NCBI RefSeq assembly: GCF_000368865.1 | Contig: NZ_KB849725.1 | Span: forward strand, 366,082-430,081 | Direction: 5' to 3' | Length of the DNA stretch: 64,000 bases | Source of the DNA: Acinetobacter bouvetii DSM 14964 = CIP 107468 | GTDB taxonomy: Bacteria > Pseudomonadota > Gammaproteobacteria > Pseudomonadales > Moraxellaceae | Shown here: piece by piece, positions 1-7,261 of the stretch | How positions within the stretch are numbered: the stretch's first letter is position 1 | Layout: each line of letters starts with the position of its first letter | Notes under the pieces: model-generated | Database searches by the model: none | Told to the model about the DNA's origin: nothing | Seen by the model: only the letters and a program-made list of their open reading frames with translations | Made by a program: the position numbers and the translations under genes

Positions 1-723
1 ATCTTGCGCCTGTTTGCCGGTCAATTCAAATACAGTTTGTTCAAATTGCAGTTTCAGCGCCTGCTGCTGCGCTTCAGGCATGGCCGCGATAAAACTGGTG
101 GACAAGAGGCGTTTAGAAACGACCTGTTCAACCGTGCCGCAGTGCAGCTGGCGGAAGGCGGTTTCCTGATCCAGCTTAAACCATGGCTGCTGTTCAAAGG
201 CTTTTTGCCACAGGCCGCTGTGGTAGCGCGGCGTGCCGCCTTCCAGCGGCAGCAGAATCTCAGCTAAGGCTTTCACCCAATCCGTGTTAATATCGCGCTG
301 ATTCCAAATCAGCACCAGATCGCCGTCCGGCTGTAAAATGCGCTCAATTTCAGCCAGTGTGGCTTGTTCGGCAAACCAATGAAAGGATTGCGCGCAAAAG
401 ACCGCGCGGATGGAGTGATCCGGCACTGGAATTTCACTGCTGAAAGCCTGTACAGTACTGATATCAGGATGCGCTTGGCGCAGCTGCTGCAGCATGGCGG
501 CAACCGGGTCGACCGCGGTAATCTTGGAGCTGATGGATTTTAAATAAGGCAGGAATTTGCCGGTGCCCGATCCCAGATCCAATAATGCATCTTGGCCGCT
601 GAGCTTGAGATGCGATTTCAGCCAGATGCTGATTTCGGCCGGATAACCGGGGCGCACTTGCTGATACAGCGCCGCCGCTGCGCCAAAGCCTTTTTCTGCG
701 GCAGGATGTAGTGATTGTGTCAT
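1..723 (-). CDS. Class I SAM-dependent methyltransferase (3' end outside window)
   Basis: Reading the minus strand from the ATG at 723 gives an open frame of 241 codons running off the window edge, so the C-terminus is missing. Near residue 48 it has the glycine-rich SAM-binding motif DLGSGTGKF, followed by the acidic strand end AVDP and the motif II-like stretch AVFCAQSFHWF. This order is typical of methyltransferase domain 11 proteins of the UbiE/Tam type. The substrate cannot be inferred. The gene is divergent from the hydrolase-like gene at 807, with about 80 bases between them. Confidence 0.85.
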   Translation of the reverse strand, partial: MTQSLHPAAEKGFGAAAALYQQVRPGYPAEISIWLKSHLKLSGQDALLDLGSGTGKFLPYLKSISSKITAVDPVAAMLQQLRQAHPDISTVQAFSSEIPVPDHSIRAVFCAQSFHWFAEQATLAEIERILQPDGDLVLIWNQRDINTDWVKALAEILLPLEGGTPRYHSGLWQKAFEQQPWFKLDQETAFRQLHCGTVEQVVSKRLLSTSFIAAMPEAQQQALKLQFEQTVFELTGKQAQD

Positions 724-806
724 ATTCTGCAATTTTTTATCCCTGACTCCATTATAAAATAGCATATTCCTATGAACTGCAAATTTGACTGTGTGTTGAA
801 TATTCG

Positions 807-2114
807 ATGAATGAAGCAAAAGGACTTGATAACGGTGTGATGATGGATAAACAGATTATTTTTGAAGATGAACAGATCCGGGTCATTTTCCTCAAAGGTT
901 CATCGGCAGAATTGATTTTTTCCTTTGGCGATTTAATTACGCGGGCCAAAGGCCTGAGCGTGAATGCTGAAAAATCACTGCACAAATTCGATTTTAATGT
1001 GATCGGCATTATGCCGAAGCAAAAATCATGGTTTCCCGAAAGCTCCATTTTAGCCATGATGGACAGCATTCAGCCGGTGATTGCGCCGTTTAAAGCCCGG
1101 ATTGCCTATGGCGGTTCGATGGGCGGCTATGCCGCCATTAAATATTCCAATCTGCTGGATGTGCAGCGTGTCGTCGCGATGGTGCCGCAGTATTCGATTA
1201 ACCCCGAAGATGTGGAAGATACGCGCTACAACATGTTCTATCAGCCCGAACTGAATGGGCGCATGTTTGTGCGGGCGGAAGATGTTTCGCCAGCGCGTGA
1301 ATATATCGTGATTTTTGACCCGTATTATGCCGCTGACCGCGTGCATATTGAGCATTTGAAGCCGCTGATTCCGCATGCGCATTATCTGCATTTGCCCTAT
1401 ACCGATCATGACGCGATTGCCGTTTTGGCCAGCTCCGCGCTGGTGCATGACTTTTTGCGCCACCCTTTTGACGCCAGCTATTTCTACAAAAAGATGCGCG
1501 AGGTCAAAAAGAACAGCAAATTCTATTACCGCAAGGTGATTGAAAATCTGCTGCCGCGCCATCGCGCGGCGCTGGGGCATATTTTAAAGAGCAATGCGCT
1601 GGCGCTGGATGATCAGTTTTTTGATGCCAAACAGAAGCAGGCCCTGCTGCGTGAACTGTTCAGCAATAAGCAGGTGGATCAGCAGGATTTAGCCAAACTT
1701 GGCATACAGGTCAGCATGCCGCAGGAAAAACGCAGCCTGCTGCAGGATGCCTATGGGCATGGCTTGGTATTTAATGTCATCAGCCAAAAAATTGAAAGCT
1801 ATGCCGCGGGCGCGATTGAGCTGAATCATAAATTCCTGATTCCGATATATGCCAAAGGCAATGCCTTGGTGCAGATCAGCTGGAATGATCAGCCTTATAT
1901 GATTGTCATGAATGACCGCCAAATGATGAAGCTGGTGCTGCTGCAGGATGAGCTGTCTTTAGGCATGCATCCGCTGATGATGAAGAAGTATGCCGGTTAC
2001 TATGTGCTGAGCTACAAAAATCTGAATTTAAGCACCGATGAACTGGGGGCGGCGCACTTTGCCGATGTATTGGATGATTCCAGTAAATTTGTACCGCAGC
2101 TGGAAAAAGCTTAG
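807..2114 (+). CDS. Serine-hydrolase-like protein of unknown function
   Basis: A 435-residue protein, not recognised as a named family. Around residues 99-108 it carries IAYGGSMGGYAA, a GxSxGG nucleophile elbow with Ser104 like those of alpha/beta hydrolases. A later DPYYAADR stretch and the PYTDHDA stretch could supply the acid and histidine. The C-terminal half (about 230-435) resembles nothing I recognise. No signal peptide or membrane segment is evident. The start is uncertain: ATG 807 has little Shine-Dalgarno signal, and ATGs at 840/843 lie behind AAAGGA. The enzymatic role is inferred from the motif only. Confidence 0.75.
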   Translation: MNEAKGLDNGVMMDKQIIFEDEQIRVIFLKGSSAELIFSFGDLITRAKGLSVNAEKSLHKFDFNVIGIMPKQKSWFPESSILAMMDSIQPVIAPFKARIAYGGSMGGYAAIKYSNLLDVQRVVAMVPQYSINPEDVEDTRYNMFYQPELNGRMFVRAEDVSPAREYIVIFDPYYAADRVHIEHLKPLIPHAHYLHLPYTDHDAIAVLASSALVHDFLRHPFDASYFYKKMREVKKNSKFYYRKVIENLLPRHRAALGHILKSNALALDDQFFDAKQKQALLRELFSNKQVDQQDLAKLGIQVSMPQEKRSLLQDAYGHGLVFNVISQKIESYAAGAIELNHKFLIPIYAKGNALVQISWNDQPYMIVMNDRQMMKLVLLQDELSLGMHPLMMKKYAGYYVLSYKNLNLSTDELGAAHFADVLDDSSKFVPQLEKA

Positions 2115-2216
2115 TTTAAAAAATAGCCCGTTGCTTTATTCCGCATTCAGGCTAAGATCTGAATAGAGCACGGCTTTATTGCGTGCATTCAACGGATTTT
2201 AAACTTGAAGATCAGT

Positions 2217-2426
2217 ATGAGCGGGGTCATCAGTATGCAATCTCATCAGATGCTGGCAGTAGGGTGTTTGATCTTGACCATCATGTTTCCGGGCAGTGCT
2301 TTTGCGCAGGGTTTCAGCGCCCATACCGCCGTTTTCAGTCTTGGCTTGATGGTGGTGAGCGCATTGGCAGTGTATGTGGTGATTCAAATCCGCAATTCAT
2401 TGCGCAGCGATTTAGACAAGCGCTGA
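2217..2426 (+). CDS. Small two-helix membrane protein
   Basis: A short protein of about 70 residues. It has a hydrophobic N-terminal segment ending in SAFAQ, which could be a signal peptide or a first membrane helix. A second hydrophobic stretch (VFSLGLMVVSALAVYVVIQ) follows, then a charged tail. The frame also opens at TTG 2205 and ATG 2235; ATG 2217 is a compromise. A strong terminator lies 35 bases downstream, which supports a real transcription unit. Function unknown. Confidence 0.55.
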   Translation: MSGVISMQSHQMLAVGCLILTIMFPGSAFAQGFSAHTAVFSLGLMVVSALAVYVVIQIRNSLRSDLDKR

Positions 2427-2460
2427 ACATCATTTTCTGGATGGATCCGCCAGCATGGCA

Positions 2461-2490
2461 AACCCGCAGCATTGCGGGTTTTTCGTTTTT
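2461..2490 (+). terminator. Intrinsic terminator after the small membrane protein
   Basis: The arms AACCCGCA and TGCGGGTT form a stem around a short loop, followed by a T-rich run. It lies between the membrane protein gene and the dehydrogenase gene on the same strand. Confidence 0.8.
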
Positions 2491-2585
2491 ATGTGCTGCA
2501 AAATGGGCTTGAAATGCCTGCTGGACTTAGCTTTAATGCCTTAAACACATGCAATCTGCATGCATAATGACTGAAGGACATACAG

Positions 2586-3539
2586 ATGAAAGCCGTATAT
2601 TTAGATTTTGAATCATTGGATAAAAACGATTTGGATTTCAGCGGTTTGCATGCTGTATTTGATGAGCTGGTGTTGTATCCCGGCACTCTGCCTGAACAAG
2701 TGCTGGAGCGTATGCAGCGGGCCGAGGTTATTATCAGCAATAAGGTGGTGCTGAATGCTGAAACCCTGCAGCAGTGCCCGCAGCTGAAACTGATTTTAAT
2801 TTCCGCTACCGGCACCAACAATGTGGATTTGCAGCAGGCCAGACAGCAGGGGATTACTGTCTGCAATTGCCAAGGCTATGGCACATCCGCCGTTGCGCAG
2901 CACACGTTGATGCTGATGCTGAACTTAGCCACATCGTTCCGCCAGTATGACCGCGCAGTGCAGCAAGGCGAGTGGAATAAAGCCAGCCAGTTCTGCCTGC
3001 TGGACTTTCCCATTATTGAACTTTCAGGCAAAACTTTAGGGCTGGTGGGCTATGGGGAACTGGGCAAGGAAGTTGCGAAGCTGGCGCATGCTTTCGGCAT
3101 GAAAATCATGATTGCATCTTTGCCGAAACGCCCATCCGCTGCAGAGCGGGTGCCTTTTGCAGAACTGCTGCCGCAAGTGGATTTTTTAAGCCTGCACTGC
3201 CCTTTAACGGAAGATACCCGTGATTTGCTGGATAGCGCTGCCTTTGCGCAAATGAAGCCAAGCGCATTTGTAATCAACTGCGCGCGCGGCGGGGTGGTGA
3301 ATGAGCAGGCGCTGGCGGATGCGCTGCGTTCAGGCCAGATTGCGGGAGCCGCTACGGATGTGCTGACGGCTGAACCGCCAAAAGACGGCAATGTGCTGCT
3401 GGACAGCAGCCTTCCAAACTTAATTGTAACGCCGCACAGCGCATGGGGCAGTGTCGATGCGCGTCAGCGCATTGTGCAGCAGCTGATTGAAAATACCGAA
3501 GCGTTTAAAGCGGGTTTGGTGATTCGTAAAGTGAATTAA
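2586..3539 (+). CDS. hprA: D-isomer-specific 2-hydroxyacid dehydrogenase (HprA/glycerate dehydrogenase-like)
   Basis: A 317-residue NAD(P)-dependent dehydrogenase of the D-2-hydroxyacid family, which reduces hydroxypyruvate- or glyoxylate-type 2-ketoacids. The Rossmann fingerprint GYGELG is at 155-160. The catalytic trio is complete: Arg234 in CARGG, Glu263 in AEPP and His284 in PHSAW. The strand end that normally carries an aspartate for NAD reads IASLPKRP, so NADP may be accepted; this is inference. Full length for the family. The start ATG 2586 follows GAAGGACA. It appears to be transcribed alone. Confidence 0.85.
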   Translation: MKAVYLDFESLDKNDLDFSGLHAVFDELVLYPGTLPEQVLERMQRAEVIISNKVVLNAETLQQCPQLKLILISATGTNNVDLQQARQQGITVCNCQGYGTSAVAQHTLMLMLNLATSFRQYDRAVQQGEWNKASQFCLLDFPIIELSGKTLGLVGYGELGKEVAKLAHAFGMKIMIASLPKRPSAAERVPFAELLPQVDFLSLHCPLTEDTRDLLDSAAFAQMKPSAFVINCARGGVVNEQALADALRSGQIAGAATDVLTAEPPKDGNVLLDSSLPNLIVTPHSAWGSVDARQRIVQQLIENTEAFKAGLVIRKVN

Positions 3540-3716
3540 GCATCGCATGCATACTGCACTGAAAAGGCCTTGATGCGGCTGAAATTTCACCTGCTGTGGA
3601 TAATTTATTTATTTGTGTGGAAAACTAAACGCTGAATAAAACAGCACGATTCAGTTTTCTGTATCGGGTTTTATAGCAGTCCTCTGCATCCGTTTTCTGC
3701 AGAGGATTGCGATTTC

Positions 3717-3747
3717 AAACAAAAGCCCATCAGAGGGCGGGCTTTCA
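3717..3747 (-). terminator. Terminator for the exported protein gene at 3785
   Basis: On the minus strand AAAGCCC pairs with GGGCTTT, followed by a T-rich TTTGTTT tract. It lies 40-70 bases after the stop of the gene at 3785-4351. Confidence 0.7.
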
Positions 3748-3784
3748 ATGCTCATTAGTTTGCATCTTTCATTTTATAAACGTC

Positions 3785-4351
3785 TTATAAATCCGTCACA
3801 GGATAAGTAGCAGTGCCCGAACTGCCCGGTACTGTATTCGGTGCAGTTTGATTAAAGCTAGGTGCAGCAGGAGCGGTATGGTAGCTGCTTGGCGATGTAG
3901 ACGGCTCGCTCAATGAACGCCGCTCGATCGGTGCTGATTGGCTCGGCTTGCCGCCTAGCGCTGCTTTGGTTTCCTGAATTTTAGTATTTACGCCTTGAGC
4001 AGCCTTCTGTGCGCCTTCATCGACCTTTTGCACGGTATTGCCAGCAATGTCTTTGGTATTGTCCCAGGCCTGATCGACCGACGGCTTAATTTTACCGATG
4101 CCGCGTTCAGCCGCATTGCCCACTTTAGCCGCGGTATTCAATACGCCTTCCTGCGCTTTATAGGCCCAGACATGGAGAATATTCGGGTTATCGCCATAAG
4201 GCTTCACCGGTTTTTCTGCCGGCTGCTGTGTCTGAGCAGCTGCTGGTGCGGGTTCTTGCGCCTGCAGTGTAGAAGCGGCCCCTAAAGCAAGACCCGTGCA
4301 GAACACAGTTTTTATGGCATTTTTGATGAAAGCGGTTTGAATATATTGCAT
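3785..4351 (-). CDS. Exported, helix-rich LEA-like protein (paralogue 1)
   Basis: A 188-residue protein with a signal peptide of about 31 residues (cleavage near LQAQ), then a Pro/Ala/Gln linker. An amphipathic region at about 65-135 has repeated AA-x-x-G-N and DNTKD/QETKAA patterns, and the C-terminal tail is rich in Ser, Pro and Thr. The helical part resembles late-embryogenesis-abundant (LEA) or apolipoprotein-like 11-residue patterns. No catalytic motif. The next minus-strand gene (4613-5146) has the same layout, so the two look like diverged duplicates. A role in stress or desiccation protection is speculation from composition. Confidence 0.75.
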   Translation of the reverse strand: MQYIQTAFIKNAIKTVFCTGLALGAASTLQAQEPAPAAAQTQQPAEKPVKPYGDNPNILHVWAYKAQEGVLNTAAKVGNAAERGIGKIKPSVDQAWDNTKDIAGNTVQKVDEGAQKAAQGVNTKIQETKAALGGKPSQSAPIERRSLSEPSTSPSSYHTAPAAPSFNQTAPNTVPGSSGTATYPVTDL

Positions 4352-4533
4352 GGTGCAGGCACCTCTATTGATTAGCTGAGCTTAGAGGCTGTAGAGCCCA
4401 TTTCTGTTGCTCATTATAAGCAAGCGGACTGAGCTTGCATGCATAGGTTGCAAAATTCATACAGCTTTAAAAATGAGGGTATCGGATGAGCTGTACTGTC
4501 CTATAAAGCATCCCGAATTGATCTGTCCGGCAT

Positions 4534-4562
4534 AAAAAAGACCCACCAAGATGGGCCTTCTT
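4534..4562 (-). terminator. Terminator for the exported protein gene at 4613
   Basis: On the minus strand GGCCCA pairs with TGGGTC around a six-base loop, followed by TTTTTT. It is placed about 50 bases after the stop at 4613. Confidence 0.7.
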
Positions 4563-4612
4563 TTAGATATCTCTGGAGGAGAATACCGTTTTTACCGCAG
4601 AATCATTCTGCG

Positions 4613-5146
4613 TTATTTAATGCCAATCTCGGCATCCGTTTCTGATGAAATATGCGCTTTGCCGGCTGGTGTATTGAGATCTGCCTGCACATTGCCCTTC
4701 AAGCCCGTGTTGGGCGTTTGGTCTGGATTGGTTTTTTTCGATAAGAATTTTTGGGTTTTTTCAGGCTTTTCATGCAGAGGCTGTTTTGCTTTCGCGCTAG
4801 TTTCAGCACTGGATTGCTTGATTTCAGCTGTTTTTTCTCTGGCGGTCCGAGCTTTATCGGCAGCAGCGGCTTTTGTGCCTTGCCATTGATCTTGTGTAAA
4901 TGCTTGGGTTTTTGCTGCGCCGTGTTCGATGCCTTGTTCCGTGTTATAGGCAGCTGCTTTAACGGCATCGCCGGTTTTATTCACAGCACTTTTAACGTTT
5001 TGGCCTAAGCTGCTCAGCACGCTTGTATCTGCATTTGCTTGTAGATTGACTTGGGCATTTGCATCAGCTTGTGCTGTGTTTGCAAGAACGAGAGGCGGGG
5101 CTGCACACAGCGCTGCAGTTATTACTGTTGTTTTAAAAAGATTCAT
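4613..5146 (-). CDS. Exported, helix-rich LEA-like protein (paralogue 2)
   Basis: Chosen start ATG 5146, which begins a clean signal peptide ending near VLANT; the frame opens 12 codons earlier at 5182. The mature part of about 155 residues is strongly hydrophilic, rich in Ala, Lys, Thr and Gln. It has 11-residue-like patterns such as KAAAADKARTAREKTAEIKQ, the hallmark of group 3 LEA-like helices. The layout matches the gene at 3785: signal peptide, NVKSAVNKTGDAVK-type helices, Pro/Lys-rich tail. Each gene has its own terminator. Function unknown; a protective or envelope role is inference. Confidence 0.75.
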   Translation of the reverse strand: MNLFKTTVITAALCAAPPLVLANTAQADANAQVNLQANADTSVLSSLGQNVKSAVNKTGDAVKAAAYNTEQGIEHGAAKTQAFTQDQWQGTKAAAADKARTAREKTAEIKQSSAETSAKAKQPLHEKPEKTQKFLSKKTNPDQTPNTGLKGNVQADLNTPAGKAHISSETDAEIGIK

Positions 5147-5389
5147 TCTGAATTTATACCTCGTTTGGTGAAAAAAATTCACCTTGCGGATGGGATCGAA
5201 AATTATCTTAGAGGTATTTCTTTGAAAAAAACGGATTTTTGATTAAAGCTGCACAAGGGCTTACACGGAAAATACGTTGAGCCGATTTATGTAGGAAGCG
5301 GGTAAGAAAATGTGATGAAAGTTAAGTCTGTGAACATAATTTTGTTCTTTGTAACTTCAGTTTTGTATTTATGGATTGCTGGCTTTAAC

Positions 5390-5425
5390 GCATCATCTGT
5401 TAAAAATGCATTTAACAGATGATGC
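5390..5425 (-). terminator. Long perfect hairpin downstream of the lipoprotein gene
   Basis: A perfect 15-base inverted repeat (GCATCATCTGTTAAA and its complement) around a short loop, beginning 12 bases after the stop at 5437. There is no clear T-tract on the minus strand, so it may be an mRNA-stabilising 3' hairpin rather than a classical terminator. Confidence 0.55.
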
Positions 5426-5436
5426 AAAGTGCTGGA

Positions 5437-5826
5437 TTAGTCACATTGCGCTAAAGCGTCTTTATGGAAGTTGTGGCGCAGTGCAAGGAAGTTCTTTTGT
5501 ACGTCTGGCGAATACAAATCGAAGCTGTTTGCTGTACTGGTACCGTCTTTGGCAAATGTTGCAGAACCGCCGCTAATCAGTGTTAGGCCTTTAAATGACC
5601 ATTGTTCGACCACTTTGCCTTCTGCCAAGTTGCCAGTAAATTCGATCAGGCATTTGTCTGCAAATTTGGTCAATTTTGCTTTGTTGTTGGTAGTGTTTGG
5701 ATAAACATCTAGATTTTCTGCTTCTTGCAGTACGCCTAAGTCTAAAGTTTGGATTTTTGGCGCTGTTGTACATGCACTAAGCGCGATACCCGCAAGACCA
5801 GTCAAAATGAGCGTTTTCAGTTTCAT
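5437..5826 (-). CDS. Small lipoprotein of unknown function
   Basis: The start ATG 5826 places a lipoprotein signal of 18 residues before Cys19 (lipobox LSAC); an upstream in-frame start at 5886 would only add a non-hydrophobic extension. The mature domain of about 110 residues has no family I recognise. It contains two further cysteines, one in DKCLIEF and one in the C-terminal AQCD. It lies 68 bases downstream of the AT-rich gene on the same strand but has normal base composition, so it is probably the older resident of the locus. Confidence 0.75.
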   Translation of the reverse strand: MKLKTLILTGLAGIALSACTTAPKIQTLDLGVLQEAENLDVYPNTTNNKAKLTKFADKCLIEFTGNLAEGKVVEQWSFKGLTLISGGSATFAKDGTSTANSFDLYSPDVQKNFLALRHNFHKDALAQCD

Positions 5827-5894
5827 ACGATTCTTTCTTGTTGAGTGTTGTGGGTTTGAGTATAGGGAATTGATATAAAATTTCATATAGTTTA

Positions 5895-7193
5895 TTAGTC
5901 TTTGATATTGTTAAGTTCGTATGTTTTTAGATAGTAATGGTTTTTAACTTTAAGGGAATTCATGTTGTCTTGAATAAGGGTGGTATTGAAATTATTCTTT
6001 TCATTCCAAAAATTCTGTAGTTCATTAATTTTAAGTCGTTGTTCTTCAGATAAGCTTTCAAACCAAGATGGTGATACATAAGTATTATGTATATATAAAA
6101 AGACTAATGAAAAAAGTTTATCTTCAATTCTTAAAGGTTCATTTAATATAGATTGAATGATGCTTTCTCCATATTCATTATTTTCTGTAAACCAACTTAA
6201 GATAAAATATCCTTTTCCATTTAGATGGATGCAATTAACGTAAAAGTTTTTAGATTGTTTTTCAGCATTATTTAAATTTTGAAGTTCTACGCCGTTTAAG
6301 TCAAAATCTAAGTTGAAACAACTGCTACTTTGGAAACGTGGGTATCTATCATGTAGTTCAAAAATATAATGCTGTATTAAGTTGTCATAATTATTTTTTT
6401 TATATGATTCCTCCATTTTACGTTTATAGTAATTGCTATATTTTAAGCCAAGGTTATAAAAAGCTATTTGGCTATTAATTTCTATTTGAGAGGTTATTTG
6501 GGACGAAATATCCTTTGAGTTGTCAGTGCTTTTTTTAATCAATGTTAATAAGTTGCTAACCGATTGCATAGCATTATATTCAATGCAAATTGCTCGATAG
6601 CAAAGATCAAATAACTGCTTAGACGTTTTTTCAAAATTATTTTTTTCAAAAGATGAAAATAGAATTTCATCATGCCGTTTACAAAAGCCAGTAAATGTTG
6701 AAGCATTTCTAATTCCTATCTTTTTGAAATTAAATCCATTAATTTCAAATTTCATCCCATAAACATGCTGATTATCACTAATATATTGTAGTGAACCTTT
6801 TTTTGAGATTGAATGAGCCTTTATAATTGAGCCTTCACAGTTAGAAACACCCTGGTGAAGGCATGATTTATAAGAAAAATTCTTTTTGAATATTATATTA
6901 ATCTCATTTTCTGTCTTTTGTGGCATTTTTTCTTTATGAAAATGACAATCTATGAAATTTAAATTAGATAAACACCAACATGGCTGCTTCTTTGGAAGTT
7001 TTCTTAAAATCTCTCGAAAAAATGTAAAAGAGATTAAGTTATCTTTATCTCCTTTCTTTTTGCGTAATTTTAATAAATATTGATAAGATGACGCATTAAA
7101 AAGTTTTTTTTGAACTGCATATTCTAGACAATCTAAATCGATAAATTTAATGCCATTAATTGTGTAAGTTAGCTTTCTCTTTTCTATTTTCAT
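5895..7193 (-). CDS. AT-rich Cys/His-motif protein, possible HNH-type nuclease (unknown family)
   Basis: A 432-residue protein much richer in Lys, Asn, Ile and Phe, and in A+T, than its neighbours, which suggests horizontal acquisition. Candidate metal ligands fall in two clusters: Cys72/Cys74 with Cys83, His84 and His86; and Cys111, Cys119, His127 in CEGSIIKAHSIS with Cys171 and His174-Asp175 in FCKRHDEILF. The order C..C..AH..C..HD resembles zinc-bound HNH or treble-clef folds seen in uncharacterised proteins often found near defence genes (from memory, unverified). The C-terminal 250 residues are helical-looking with no motif. There is no clear ribosome site before ATG 7193. Function not known. 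Confidence 0.7.
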   Translation of the reverse strand: MKIEKRKLTYTINGIKFIDLDCLEYAVQKKLFNASSYQYLLKLRKKKGDKDNLISFTFFREILRKLPKKQPCWCLSNLNFIDCHFHKEKMPQKTENEINIIFKKNFSYKSCLHQGVSNCEGSIIKAHSISKKGSLQYISDNQHVYGMKFEINGFNFKKIGIRNASTFTGFCKRHDEILFSSFEKNNFEKTSKQLFDLCYRAICIEYNAMQSVSNLLTLIKKSTDNSKDISSQITSQIEINSQIAFYNLGLKYSNYYKRKMEESYKKNNYDNLIQHYIFELHDRYPRFQSSSCFNLDFDLNGVELQNLNNAEKQSKNFYVNCIHLNGKGYFILSWFTENNEYGESIIQSILNEPLRIEDKLFSLVFLYIHNTYVSPSWFESLSEEQRLKINELQNFWNEKNNFNTTLIQDNMNSLKVKNHYYLKTYELNNIKD

Positions 7194-7206
7194 AATTTAT
7201 CTATAT

Positions 7207-7236
7207 AAAAAACCCGCTAATTTATAGCGGGTTTTT
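7207..7236 (-). terminator. glyQS terminator (bidirectional shape)
   Basis: AAAACCCGCTA pairs with TAGCGGGTTTT around a short loop with T-tracts on both sides. It lies 26 bases after the glyS stop, and its distal edge is only about 14 bases from the start codon of the AT-rich gene. Confidence 0.85.
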
Positions 7237-7261
7237 GCTTAAATTACAACCATTTAAGAAT

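Noticed and set aside
1050..1580. 176-codon minus-strand frame inside the hydrolase-like gene
   Set aside because: Shadow of the plus-strand gene with His/Arg/Met-rich composition and no motif.
2183..2512. 109-codon frame overlapping the small membrane protein
   Set aside because: It runs through the terminator at 2461 and has an unlikely composition; the other frame has clear membrane segments.
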